Below, one piece after another: positions 44,958-53,276 of a stretch of 64,000 nt of DNA. The stretch spans positions 1 through 64,000 of the forward strand of contig NZ_CP034692.1 in the NCBI RefSeq assembly GCF_004114375.1, given 5' to 3'. A program made the position numbers and the translations under genes. The notes beneath the pieces were generated by a model. It ran no database searches. It was not told where the DNA came from and saw nothing but the letters and a program-made list of their open reading frames with translations. The stretch is from Halorubrum sp. BOL3-1. GTDB lineage: Archaea > Halobacteriota > Halobacteria > Halobacteriales > Haloferacaceae. Every line of letters begins with the position of its first letter. The stretch's first letter is position 1.

Positions 44958-45215
44958 CTACAGATCGGCTTTCGAACCGGGAATAGATCGGCCGCCAGCG
45001 CGCTTCGGTTTCGAGGGTTCCTCGTCGACGCCGCCGGCGCTCATGCCGATCGGCCTGACAGTGATCGCCTCGTCGGACTGCGAGACCATGAGGTGTGCGT
45101 CGACTACGCCATCGTCGTCGTCAATGAGACCCCAGCTCCGGAGCGTCTCCTTCGGGATGACCATCCCGCCGCTTCCGTTGCCGAGATCTCGCAGCTTCCG
45201 AATCTCACCAGACAT
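44958..45215 (-). CDS. AbrB/SpoVT-type DNA-binding protein
   Basis: An 85-residue protein starting MSGEIRKLRDLGNGSGGMVI, then PKETLRSWGLIDDDDGVVDA, i.e. an AbrB-like hairpin with 'GMVIPKETLRSWG'. The C-terminus (EPSKPKRAGGRSIPGSKADL) is basic and flexible. It may regulate the protease or nuclease genes around it. Distinct from the AbrB-type gene at 40597. Confidence 0.72.
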   Translation of the reverse strand: MSGEIRKLRDLGNGSGGMVIPKETLRSWGLIDDDDGVVDAHLMVSQSDEAITVRPIGMSAGGVDEEPSKPKRAGGRSIPGSKADL

Positions 45216-45412
45216 CGGTTCAGTCTCAGACTGACAGCACTTGAAGCTACGAAATTAATGTGTTTTTCTGGTGTATCTGGCGTCATAGATATCCGGATTC
45301 GTGGAACGGACGAATCGGGATTTTGGTTGATCGCTTTCGAAGTGTACCCCACGGATAGTATCATAAGAAAGTTGATATACATTGTGCCGAAGTTACAGAC
45401 AGCCGCTGGTGG

Positions 45413-46179
45413 ATGCCTCTCATGATCATAGATCAGTTTGTAGAGCCTGACTTCGAAACGCTACAAAGCACCCTCTCGGCAGCCAGAGGCCTGAACAAGG
45501 TGGTCGTGATCTTCGCGACCTGCTCGGTCGAGTGGAATGGCAACAGAGACGGTTCGATCGGAACTGGCCAACGGATAGTTCTGTGTAAGCCCGACGGCTC
45601 CGTGTCGGTCCATCGTCCCACCGGAGCGCGAGCGGTCGCTCGACAGGGAATTGGCAGCAAACTTCAGTTGGTATCCTCGGAGAACGGCGATCTCCTCTAC
45701 GGGAGCAAGTCGAGGGGGCAGAACACTATCCGCGTCCTGCTCACAGAGGTTTCGCTGGCTGTCGTCTACGACGCCATAGATGACGCAGAGCCCGAACACG
45801 ATAATACGGAAGCAGAGATACACGAGAGCATCGCGAGTAACCCCGAAATCCTCGAAGACGGCTTGCGGATAGTCCATCACGAACACTCCATCAGTGTCGG
45901 TACAATCGACGTCGTCGCGGCCGACGAGGACGGAAATTGGGTCATTATTGAGGTGAAGAATCCGTACGCAAAGCTCTCACACGTCGATCAGTTGCGACGT
46001 TACGTGAAGCACTATCGAACGACGGAGCACGGACCGGTCCGGGGAATGCTGGTGGCACCTAGGTTCGGAAAAAAGCCGAGCGCGAACTCCGTGAAATCGG
46101 TCGCGAAAAACATGAGATCGAACAATTTCACCAGAAAGATCTGGAACCCAGTCAATCTTCGTTCGAGAAGTGGGAGTGA
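45413..46179 (+). CDS. NucS/EndoMS-like mismatch endonuclease, frameshifted near its end
   Basis: NucS-type nuclease of about 255 residues. The N-terminal DNA-binding domain shows VLCKPDGSVSVHRPTGARAV. The RecB-like nuclease core has SVGTIDVVAADEDGNWVIIE followed by VK (D...ExK), and VDQLRRYVKHYRT follows. The literal frame goes on to 46201 with a Ser/Asn/Arg-rich end. After A6 at 46069-46074 a one-base shift gives a normal tail (KAERELREIGREKHEIEQFH) that ends at 46179, overlapping the next start as GTGA. NucS cleaves mismatched DNA; an accessory copy could serve repair or defence. ATG 45422 is an alternative start. Confidence 0.8.
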
Positions 46180-46487
46180 GAGATCAATCGCAGGGGGTTA
46201 ATCAGATCGCGCAGGAGCCGCTCGCGAACGCGTACGGGCTCCCGACCGATCCGGGCGTGTATCGGATCTGGGACCGTGAGGAGCCGGAGCCGCTGGAGTA
46301 TATCGGACAGAGCGGGAACCTGAAGAGCCGGCTGTATCGGCACCGGCGGAACCGTGACGAGGAGCTCGTGTTCAGCTACGCGATCGTCGACGGGGGTGAC
46401 GCGAAACACGGGCGTGAGCGGATCGAGACCGACCTGATCGGCGCGCACTGGCTGGCGACCGACTCGGCGCCGCGGGATCAGCTCTGA
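46176..46487 (+). CDS. GIY-YIG nuclease-domain protein
   Basis: A protein of about 103 residues dominated by a GIY-YIG fold: DPGVYRIWDREEPEPLEYIG (GVY...YIG), then the catalytic Arg region NLKSRLYRHRRN and a Glu in GRERIETDLIGAHWLA. The GTG at 46176 overlaps the corrected nucS-like stop, implying coupled translation. An upstream in-frame GTG at 46170 is possible. No extra DNA-binding domain is present, so substrate choice may depend on the NucS-like partner. Confidence 0.75.
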   Translation: MRDQSQGVNQIAQEPLANAYGLPTDPGVYRIWDREEPEPLEYIGQSGNLKSRLYRHRRNRDEELVFSYAIVDGGDAKHGRERIETDLIGAHWLATDSAPRDQL

Positions 46488-47034
46488 TCCGTATCGGCGG
46501 GAGGTGTAGTTGAGAAGCCATTGGGGTGTACCAATACGGCAGACCTCGTGCGTTTCGGTTGGATATATGGCTTCCCTCCCGGATACACACTATCGCTGGC
46601 ACTCGTAACTGTATATCCGTGCTAGTTTTTTGTCGTCTTGGCTCGTGGAGGTGACTTGCTAGTACGGCACGAGCGTGTCATAGAATACGTCCCACGCTTT
46701 GATCGATCTGGTTACTATTTCAAGACGCAACTGGTTTAGAAGTCCGTACACCGAGTATACGGATTACAAAACTAGTTAGAAATAGTCTATTTAGTTATGA
46801 TTACTAATATATCGTCAGTATCAACAGTGGTTCAACGTGGTGCGCAGGACTGTTATAAGAATAGAGATGGCAGCCTTGGAGCTGCTGACTCCGAATACGT
46901 TGACAGACATGCGGACTATTTTATTACACGCTGTGGGGATGCTATCACTATAGACAGCTGAAAGCTATCGCGGGTGTGTATCGGTCCTTCACAGCCCCTA
47001 CAGGGTTTTATTGGTTCCTGTCACACGTTCTAGT
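46488..47034. other. AT-rich gene-free boundary of the accessory region
   Basis: About 547 nt with no credible frame. It includes a T6 run (46626-46631) that may terminate the nuclease operon, and an AT-rich core around 46730-46960. The A/T box of the next gene (GGTTTTATT, about 47004-47012) is at its end. Confidence 0.55.
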
Positions 47035-47511
47035 ATGGCAACGACTCACGAGGACGCCATTTGGCCATTCGGCACCGACTGGGCTTGGCGCGGGGGGGCC
47101 ATCGCCGGCCTGGGTGCGACGGTCGTGATGGGTATCGCGATCATGGCGATAGATCTGGCAGTCCTACAGGAGGCGATCGCCAGCCTGTACGGAATGCAGG
47201 GGAACCTCGTCGCGGGCTGGATCGCCCACCTCGTCCACGGGGCGCTGTTCGGGGCGCTGTTCGCGCTGGTCCTTTCGGATCCGGGGCTCCACCGGCTGAC
47301 GGAGTGGCGATGGAAGGCCCTCGTGGCGGGCGTCGTTTTCGCCCTCATGCTGGCGGTGTTCGGCGCGGGGATCATCATGCCGATCTGGCTGCGCGTCGCC
47401 GGCTTTCCCACGCCCCCCCCGATCCCGAACGTCACGACACCGCTCCTGCTCTGGCACCTCGTATACGGGATCGTCCTCGGAGCGCTATTCCCGACTGTCG
47501 AAGGGGTCTGA
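47035..47511 (+). CDS. Hypothetical four-helix membrane protein
   Basis: A 158-residue membrane protein starting MATTHEDAIWPFGTDWAWRG. Four hydrophobic segments are evident, e.g. AIAGLGATVVMGIAIMAIDL, GWIAHLVHGALFGALFALVL and ALVAGVVFALMLAVFGAGII. The end LLLWHLVYGIVLGALFPTVE is typical of a haloarchaeal family I cannot name with certainty. GC returns to core level here. Confidence 0.7.
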   Translation: MATTHEDAIWPFGTDWAWRGGAIAGLGATVVMGIAIMAIDLAVLQEAIASLYGMQGNLVAGWIAHLVHGALFGALFALVLSDPGLHRLTEWRWKALVAGVVFALMLAVFGAGIIMPIWLRVAGFPTPPPIPNVTTPLLLWHLVYGIVLGALFPTVEGV

Positions 47512-47582
47512 CGCCCCGGACGAGCGCTTCTCGATAAGAAGGCTGGTACATCACTCAAAAACCCACTCGGAGCGCCGTTCGC

Positions 47583-48088
47583 CTATTCGTCGCTTTCGTG
47601 TAGCCGCAACGCCATCTCGAGCTCGAAGCTCTCTGCGTTCGCAGTCTCGAAACCGATCTTCTTGTACAGCGCCACCGCCGCGCGGTTCCAGCGCTCGACC
47701 GTGAGCCACAATTTCTCGATCCCCTCAGCCTGCCCGTAGCCCAGTAGCGCCTCGATGAGGCTGGTCCCGATGCCGGCCTCCTGGTACTCTTGGTGGATGA
47801 AGATCGTCAGCTCGTAGGCGTCCTCGTCTGGAAAGAGCGTCGCGTGGCCCGCCACCTCGTCGCCGCGCCACGCGATAAAATCGTAGCAGTCGCCGCCGAG
47901 GATGTTGTCCAGCCGGTCGCACACCTGCTCAGGCCGGCTCGGCGGGGTCCCCTACTCGCGGGCGGCCGGGTCGAAGGCTTCGTACATCCGAGTCAGCGCG
48001 TCGCAATCGCCGTCGTTACCGTCGTACGCCCGGATCTCGATGGATCGGCTCTCCTTGTCCGCGAACTCGATGGGTGGCAGCTCGAACG
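47583..48088 (-). pseudogene. GNAT acetyltransferase with in-frame stop and lost start
   Basis: GNAT-family acetyltransferase. The intact C-terminal part has FIHQEYQEAGIGTSLIEALL (acetyl-CoA loop) and RWNRAAVALYKKIGFETANA. In the same frame upstream, codons read FELPPIEFADKESRSIEIRA and MYEAFDPAARE, then TAG, then GTPPSRPEQVCDRLDN. So a single amber codon at about 47953-47955 splits the domain, and no start codon precedes the N-terminal part, which abuts the restriction-modification remnant. A C-to-T change (CAG to TAG) explains the stop. A short GTG-initiated product from 47924 is conceivable but would lack the first strands. Confidence 0.7.
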
Positions 48089-48101
48089 TACCGGCGACGG
48101 C

Positions 48102-48255
48102 GACGAAGACGAACTCGCTCGTCGACCGGCTGAAGACGGTCGAGTTGCCCGACGTCGACGAGGTGGCCGACGACCTGACCGACGAGATCGTCTACGAGCC
48201 GTACGGGCTCACTGACGAGGAAATCGAGATCGTTGAGGAAGCGGTCGGGGAGTAG
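48102..48255 (+). pseudogene. C-terminal remnant of a restriction-modification methylase
   Basis: About 50 codons reading KTNSLVDRLKTVELPDVDEV, then ADDLTDEIVYEPYGLTDEEI and EIVEEAVGE before a stop. This resembles the end of large Eco57I/type IIG or PglX-like methylase-nucleases, where 'D.IVY.LYGLTEEEI.IVE' is common. The rest of the gene is absent: the sequence to the left is the GNAT fragment on the other strand. It marks a deletion junction. Confidence 0.6.
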
Positions 48256-48291
48256 GGTTCCGCGCTTTTTGATCGAGGGTTTTCCGTGAGT

Positions 48292-48314
48292 GGTCGCGAG
48301 CGGAGCGAGCGACC
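48292..48314. repeat. Stem-loop between remnant and toxin-antitoxin pair
   Basis: GGTCGC and GCGACC arms enclose AGCG-rich sequence, with a T5 run (48266-48270) before and an A6 run after. Likely a bidirectional terminator-like element. Confidence 0.4.
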
Positions 48315-48423
48315 CGATTCGAAAAAAGGTCGGAGTGAGGCGGTCGGAAAGTAGGATCCGAACGCGAACGAGCGGTTCGCCGTGGAGCGATGTCTTATGA
48401 ATTCGCGGATGATACTCTTGGGC

Positions 48424-48720
48424 ATGGCACAGTCGTCGGTTCGAATCGTGACCGGGGTTCACGACGAGCCGCATATCGAGGGGCGGCGCGTGACCGTCCG
48501 GCGGATTCAGGAACTCGTCGAGGGGGCGGGGAAGTCGGCCGAGGAAGTGGCCGACCAGCTCGACCTCGACGTGGCAGACGTGTACGGCGCGCTCCGGTAC
48601 GACCACAGCCACCCCGACGAGATGACGGCGGTCGAGCGTCAGCGAGCGGACCGCGAGGCTGCGGCGCGGGACGCGGGCGCGGTGTCGCTGTCGGAACTGA
48701 GAGACGGCGACGGCGCGTGA
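48424..48720 (+). CDS. DUF433-family antitoxin
   Basis: A 98-residue DUF433 (VapB45-like) protein. RIVTGVHDEPHIEGRRVTVR is the usual first strand/helix part; VEGAGKSAEEVADQLDLDVA is the helix-turn-helix; and a charged helix (HPDEMTAVERQRADREAAAR) follows, probably contacting the toxin. ATG 48424 has an A/T box (CTTATGAA, about 48393-48400) at leaderless spacing. It precedes a DUF5615 toxin gene by 4 nt, the standard arrangement of this pair. Confidence 0.8.
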   Translation: MAQSSVRIVTGVHDEPHIEGRRVTVRRIQELVEGAGKSAEEVADQLDLDVADVYGALRYDHSHPDEMTAVERQRADREAAARDAGAVSLSELRDGDGA

Positions 48721-48724
48721 CCGG

Positions 48725-49053
48725 ATGGAGTACCGAGTCCTCGTCGACGAGAACACGAGTCCGCGGGTCGCGGGAGCACTCCGTGGAAAGGGGTCGCCGC
48801 GGAACACGTCAACGAGGCGCTTTCCGAAGGTGTCGACGGCGGTTCGATCGCGGCGTTCGCTCGCGAAGGCGGCTACGTCGTACTCACTCGCGACACCGAC
48901 TTTCTCGACGCGGAGACGCGAGGGAGCGTGTCGATCCTCTACTACGCCGACGACACAATGGACACCTACGCGGTCGCCGACCGCGTCGCGGCGGTGATCG
49001 AGTGGATGCCAGAGCCGACCGACCTGCCGCCGGTTGTGAACCTAACCGAGTGA
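48725..49053 (+). pseudogene. DUF5615 PIN-like toxin gene, frameshifted
   Basis: Begins MEYRVLVDENTSPRVAGALR, a DUF5615 (PIN-like nuclease) start with acidic residues in LVDEN. After the G4 run at 48790-48793 the frame is lost. The next frame continues correctly with GVAAEHVNEALSEGVDGGSI, YVVLTRDTDFLDAETRG and VIEWMPEPTDLPPVVNLTE, ending at 49053. One missing G would restore a 109-residue toxin with its catalytic acidic residues. Either the toxin is inactivated with the antitoxin intact, or this is a consensus error. Confidence 0.75.
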
Positions 49054-49193
49054 GACTGAACGTCGTCAGGAAGCACGAATTGCTGCTCGCACGGAACGGA
49101 ATTCAAACGTTTTTCGACGCCGTCGTGTCCAGCGACGGCGCGTACGAGGGATTCACTCCGCGTCTCGACCTCTGCGACCGGGCGGACGACTGA
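49050..49193 (+). CDS. Short ORF, possible HAD-hydrolase remnant
   Basis: A GTG overlapping the toxin stop opens 47 codons: RLNVVRKHELLLARNGIQTF then FDAVVSSDGAYEGFTPRLDL. The pattern 'FDAVV.S...G...P' resembles part of HAD-family hydrolases but lacks the nucleophile and end. Probably a fragment; a genuine small gene cannot be excluded. Confidence 0.3.
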   Translation: MRLNVVRKHELLLARNGIQTFFDAVVSSDGAYEGFTPRLDLCDRADD

Positions 49194-49235
49194 CGCTCCG
49201 CAACCACTAAACGCGGCTCGCTCCTTGCTCCGGTA

Positions 49236-50753
49236 ATGGCCGACTGGACGGAGAAGTACCGCCCGAGCACGCTCTCGGAGGTGCGCGGCAACGACAAGGC
49301 CCGCGACGCGTTCGCGGAGTGGGCCCGCTCGTGGGACGACCATTGCGAGGCGGTCGTCCTCCACGGCAGCCCGGGCGTCGGGAAGACGAGCGCGGCCCAC
49401 GCGCTCGCGAACGACATGGGGTGGGAGACGGTCGAGCTGAACGCCTCCGACCAGCGCACCGCCGACGTCATCGAGCGCTTCGCGGGGCGGGCCGCCCGCA
49501 ACGCCACCCTCGGCGGGAGCGCGGCCGGCGGCGGCGCGGCCGGCGGCGACACCGCCTCGCGCCAGCTCGTGATCTTAGACGAGGCGGACAACATCCACGG
49601 CAACTACGACCGCGGCGGCGCGAGCGCGATCACGGAGCTGGTCAAGGAGTCGGGCCAGCCCATCGTGCTCATCGCCAACGACTACTACGACATGTCGCGC
49701 GGACTCCGGAACGCCACCCAAGAGATCGAGTTCCGCGACGTCTCCGCGCGCTCGATCGTCCCCGTCCTCAGAGACATCTGCCGCAAGGAGGGTATCGAGT
49801 TCGAGTCCGACGCGCTCCAGGGGATCGCGGAAGGGAACCGCGGCGACCTCCGCGGCGCGGTCAACGACCTCCAGGCCGCGACACAGGGGCGCGACTCGAT
49901 CACGGTCGCTGACGTGGTCACCGGCGACCGCGACAAGGCGATGGGGCTGTTCCCCTTCCTCGACGCCGTCTTGAAAGAGGAGTCCGCTGAGGAGGCGCTC
50001 CAGTCCGCGTACGCCGTCGACGAGACGCCGGACGACCTGACGGCGTGGATCGAGAACAACGTCCTCGACGTGTACGAGCCGACGGAGGCGGTCCGCGCGT
50101 ACGACTTCCTCGCGAACGCCGACGTGTGGCTCGGCCGTGTGCGCGCCACCCAGAACTACACCTACTGGCGGTACGCGACCGACAACGCGGCCGCCGGCGT
50201 CGCGGCCGCCCGCGACGGCGAGAAGGGCGGGTGGGCGCGGTACGGCCGCCCGCAGTTCTGGTCGCCGTCGGACGCGACCGCGGACGAGGTCGTCGGCAAG
50301 GTCGCGGCCGCGAGCGGGTGTAGCGTGTCGACCGCTCGCCGCGAGGTGTTGCCGTTCCTCGAAGCGGTCACCCATCACTGTAAGCCCCGCGAGCTGACCG
50401 TCGCGACGGCGGCGGCGTACGACCTCGACGAGGCCGGGGTCGCCTTCGTCACCGGCTCGGGAGAGTCGACGAACAAGGTCGCGTCGATCGTCGAGGACGC
50501 GCAGGCCCGCCGCGAGGAACTGGTCGAGGAACACGCCGACGGCGCCTTCGCGCTCGGCGCGGCGGGGCGCGCGGACGACGGAGACGACGCGGTCGCCGGC
50601 GGCGATGCCGCCCTCGGCGGTCCCGAAGCGGACGCCGCCGAAACCGACCGCGACGACTCGACTGCCGACGGGGACTCCGACGACACGGCGGCGGGCGACG
50701 GTAACTCCGACGACGCGGGCGACGATCAGGCCGGACTGAGCGACTTCATGTGA
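49236..50753 (+). CDS. rfcL: Replication factor C large subunit
   Basis: Clamp-loader large subunit, 505 aa, which with RFC small subunits loads PCNA onto primed DNA. The AAA+ module has DWTEKYRPSTLSEVRGNDKA, Walker A LHGSPGVGKTSAAHAL and Walker B LVILDEADNIHG. The C-terminal collar region follows to about residue 420. Then comes an Asp/Ala-rich haloarchaeal tail that ends in QAGLSDFM, a PIP-like PCNA-binding motif. It flanks the accessory region on the right as a core gene. Confidence 0.95.
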   Translation: MADWTEKYRPSTLSEVRGNDKARDAFAEWARSWDDHCEAVVLHGSPGVGKTSAAHALANDMGWETVELNASDQRTADVIERFAGRAARNATLGGSAAGGGAAGGDTASRQLVILDEADNIHGNYDRGGASAITELVKESGQPIVLIANDYYDMSRGLRNATQEIEFRDVSARSIVPVLRDICRKEGIEFESDALQGIAEGNRGDLRGAVNDLQAATQGRDSITVADVVTGDRDKAMGLFPFLDAVLKEESAEEALQSAYAVDETPDDLTAWIENNVLDVYEPTEAVRAYDFLANADVWLGRVRATQNYTYWRYATDNAAAGVAAARDGEKGGWARYGRPQFWSPSDATADEVVGKVAAASGCSVSTARREVLPFLEAVTHHCKPRELTVATAAAYDLDEAGVAFVTGSGESTNKVASIVEDAQARREELVEEHADGAFALGAAGRADDGDDAVAGGDAALGGPEADAAETDRDDSTADGDSDDTAAGDGNSDDAGDDQAGLSDFM

Positions 50754-50848
50754 CGCCCTCGGCCGTGCGTCGAGGGGTATCTGTTCGACGCCGATATTGC
50801 CGGCCGGACGGTGACGGCGCTACGACTTCCGAACACGAACGGGGGCGT

Positions 50849-51973
50849 TCACACGCTGCGAGTCGGGTTCGATCCGCCTTTCGGCGGCTCCGCGGTTTCG
50901 ATCGGATCGTCGTAGACGAACTCGAACCGGGCGCCGCCCTCTCGACTCTCCGTCACCGAGACGGTCCACTCGTGAGCCTCCGCGATCCGCTCGACGATCG
51001 CCAGTCCAAAGCCGGTGCCGTCCGAGGCGGTCGTGTGCCCCGGCTCGAAGACGGCGTCCCGCTGGTCGGGCTCGATCCCCGGCCCGTCGTCCGCGACGTA
51101 GAACCCGTCATCTGTCCGTCCGACGCGGACGCGGACCGCGGCGTCCGCTGCGTCCGACGCGTCGCGTTCGGTCGGTTCCTCCCCGCGTGCCGAGAACGTC
51201 CCGGCCGCGACGCGGTCCCCGGACCCGTCTCCGGCCGGGTCGGAGACAGGGAAGGGGTCGACGCCGTCGGGCGTCCCGTGTTCGAGGGCGTTCCGGAACA
51301 GGTTCTCGAAGGCCTGACGGAGCCTGTCGGAATCGCACGGGACCGTTCCCAGCGGTCCGTCGACGACGCGGGTGGCGTCGGCGGGCTCGCCGACGGTCCC
51401 CCACGCGCTCTCGACGACCGACCGCAGGTCCGTCGGCTCGGCGGTTCGGACCGTCTCTCCTTCCCGGGCCAGCGTCAGGATCTCTCCGATGAGGTCATCC
51501 ATCCGGCCGAGCGCGTCGAGGGCCCGGTCTAACCGCTCCGTCGCCGCGTCGCCGTCGAGGTCGTCGGCCAGTTCGACGTTCCCGACCGCGACGGAGAGGG
51601 GGTTCCGAAGGTCGTGAGAGACGACGCTCGCGAACTCCTTGAGCCGCTCGCGCTGTCGCTCCAGCCGACGGCGGCGCTCGACGCGCTCGTCCGCCGGGAA
51701 GAGATACCCGACCGCGTCGCCGTCGTCGGTCTCCCGGCCGCGCTCGTGGACCCACTGCGACTCCGCGCCGCTCTCGATGCGGTACACGACGTCGACGGGA
51801 CTCGTTTCGAGCGCCGCCCGGAGCCGGTCCCGATCCTCGTCGGCCACGCAGTCGAGCCACCCTCCGTCCGGTCGCTCCGGCAGGTCGAGCCGCGGGTCTC
51901 CGGCGGTTTCAACCACGAAGCGAGAGGCGTCGCCCTCGGGACGACGGTACGCGATCCCGGGGCGCCGTTCCAT
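50849..51973 (-). CDS. Sensor histidine kinase with PAS-like N-terminus
   Basis: Soluble two-component kinase of about 374 residues. There is no membrane segment. A PAS-like region (about 1-100) is followed by a coiled linker (RRRRLERQRERLKEFASVV). The phosphoacceptor box is VVSHDLRNPLSVAVGNVELA. The N-box is QAFENLFRNALEHGTP, the ATP-lid glycines are in VADDGPGIEPDQRDAVFEPG, and GTGFGLAIVERIAEAH is G2. A long acidic insert separates N- and G1-boxes. ATG 51973 fits one A/T box and GTG 51985 another. No response regulator is adjacent. Confidence 0.87.
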   Translation of the reverse strand: MERRPGIAYRRPEGDASRFVVETAGDPRLDLPERPDGGWLDCVADEDRDRLRAALETSPVDVVYRIESGAESQWVHERGRETDDGDAVGYLFPADERVERRRRLERQRERLKEFASVVSHDLRNPLSVAVGNVELADDLDGDAATERLDRALDALGRMDDLIGEILTLAREGETVRTAEPTDLRSVVESAWGTVGEPADATRVVDGPLGTVPCDSDRLRQAFENLFRNALEHGTPDGVDPFPVSDPAGDGSGDRVAAGTFSARGEEPTERDASDAADAAVRVRVGRTDDGFYVADDGPGIEPDQRDAVFEPGHTTASDGTGFGLAIVERIAEAHEWTVSVTESREGGARFEFVYDDPIETAEPPKGGSNPTRSV

Positions 51974-52168
51974 TCGTTCCGACACGTGTCAACGAGGTTA
52001 TTCTATCGTGATAAACCTTACTCGCCTATCACTTATTATGCGCTGAGATCAAGTCGAAAACACGCGAAATAATTATTCCGGGCGAATCGGCGGTCGACCC
52101 GTCGACCCCGATGGAGAAAGGGCGGGACCGTCGAGAGAACTTTGTCCCGTCCGCCGGTGTGTGGTCGT

Positions 52169-53257
52169 ATGCGCGCAGCAATCTTGCGGGAGTACGGCGA
52201 ACCGCTCGCGGTCCGCGAGATTCCCGGTCCCGAACCGGCGCCCGACGGCACCGTCGTCCGCGTGGAGGCCTGCGGCGTCTGCCGCAGCGACTGGCACGCC
52301 TGGGCGGGCCACGGAGAGTGGGCCGACGACCGCGTCCCCCGCGGTCAGGTCCTCGGACACGAGCCGGCCGGCGAGGTCGTCGCCGTCGGCGACGAGGTCG
52401 ACCGGTTCCGCCCGGGCGACCGAGTAGTCGTCCCCTTCTCGCTCGGTGACGGCACCTGTCCGCACTGCCGCCGCGGCGCCGGGAACGTCTGCGAGGACGG
52501 GCGGGCGCTGGGGTTCGAGCCCGCTGCCCCGGGTGCGTTCGCGGAGCGGGTGGCGGTTCCGGCGGCTGACTACAACCTCGTCGAGCGCCCGCCGTGGCTC
52601 GACGCGACCGCGGCCGCGGCGCTCGGCTGCCGTTACATGACCGCGTACCACGCGCTCGCGGAGCGGGCGACCGTCGGCGGCGGGGACGCCGTCGCGGTCC
52701 ACGGGTGCGGGGGCGTCGGTCTCTCCGCGGTCCAGATCGCCGCGGCGCTCGGCGCGCGCGTGATCGCGGTCGATGTCGACGACGACGCCCTCGCGCTCGC
52801 GGCCGAGTTCGGCGCCGACGCGACTGTGAACCCGACCGACGGCGGAGCGGTCGCAGGCGCGACGGCGGAGCGGTCCGTCCCCGAGCGCATCCGAGACCGC
52901 ACCGACGGCGGCGCCGACGTGTCGCTCGACGCCTTGGGGATCGCCGAGACCTGTCGCAACTCGGTCCGGTCGCTGCGGCCGCGCGGGACCCACGTTCAGG
53001 TCGGACTCACGACGGACGCCGAGCGGGGGGAGGTGTCGCTGCCGACCGACTGGATGACCCGCTGGGAGATCTCCTTTATCGGCTCGCGCGGGATGCCGCC
53101 GACGAGCTACCCGGACCTGTTCGCGCTGATCGAGGCGACGGGGATCGACCCCGGCGCGCTGGTCGCCCGCGAGCTGTCGCTGTCGGAGGTCTCGAACCGG
53201 CTCGCGGCCATGGAGCAGTACGACGTCCGGGGCGTCGAGGTCGTCACCGAGCTCTGA
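52169..53257 (+). CDS. Zinc-dependent alcohol dehydrogenase
   Basis: Medium-chain zinc alcohol dehydrogenase, 362 aa. The catalytic zinc site is CGVCRSDWHAWAGHGEW with GHEPAGEV. The structural zinc loop GDGTCPHCRRGAGNVCEDGR has three or four cysteines. NAD binding is VAVHGCGGVGLSAVQIAAAL. The start at 52169 begins the domain (MRAAILREYGEPLAVREIPG); the upstream GTG at 52142 adds unconvincing residues. Substrate unknown. It is divergent from the histidine kinase and convergent with the ABC transporter. Confidence 0.88.
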   Translation: MRAAILREYGEPLAVREIPGPEPAPDGTVVRVEACGVCRSDWHAWAGHGEWADDRVPRGQVLGHEPAGEVVAVGDEVDRFRPGDRVVVPFSLGDGTCPHCRRGAGNVCEDGRALGFEPAAPGAFAERVAVPAADYNLVERPPWLDATAAAALGCRYMTAYHALAERATVGGGDAVAVHGCGGVGLSAVQIAAALGARVIAVDVDDDALALAAEFGADATVNPTDGGAVAGATAERSVPERIRDRTDGGADVSLDALGIAETCRNSVRSLRPRGTHVQVGLTTDAERGEVSLPTDWMTRWEISFIGSRGMPPTSYPDLFALIEATGIDPGALVARELSLSEVSNRLAAMEQYDVRGVEVVTEL

Positions 53258-53276
53258 GAACGGATGCGTGGGAGGG

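Noticed and set aside
47953-47955. Pyrrolysine read-through of the TAG in the GNAT gene
   Set aside because: The gene also lacks a start and abuts a foreign fragment, and no pyl genes are seen; a nonsense mutation is simpler.
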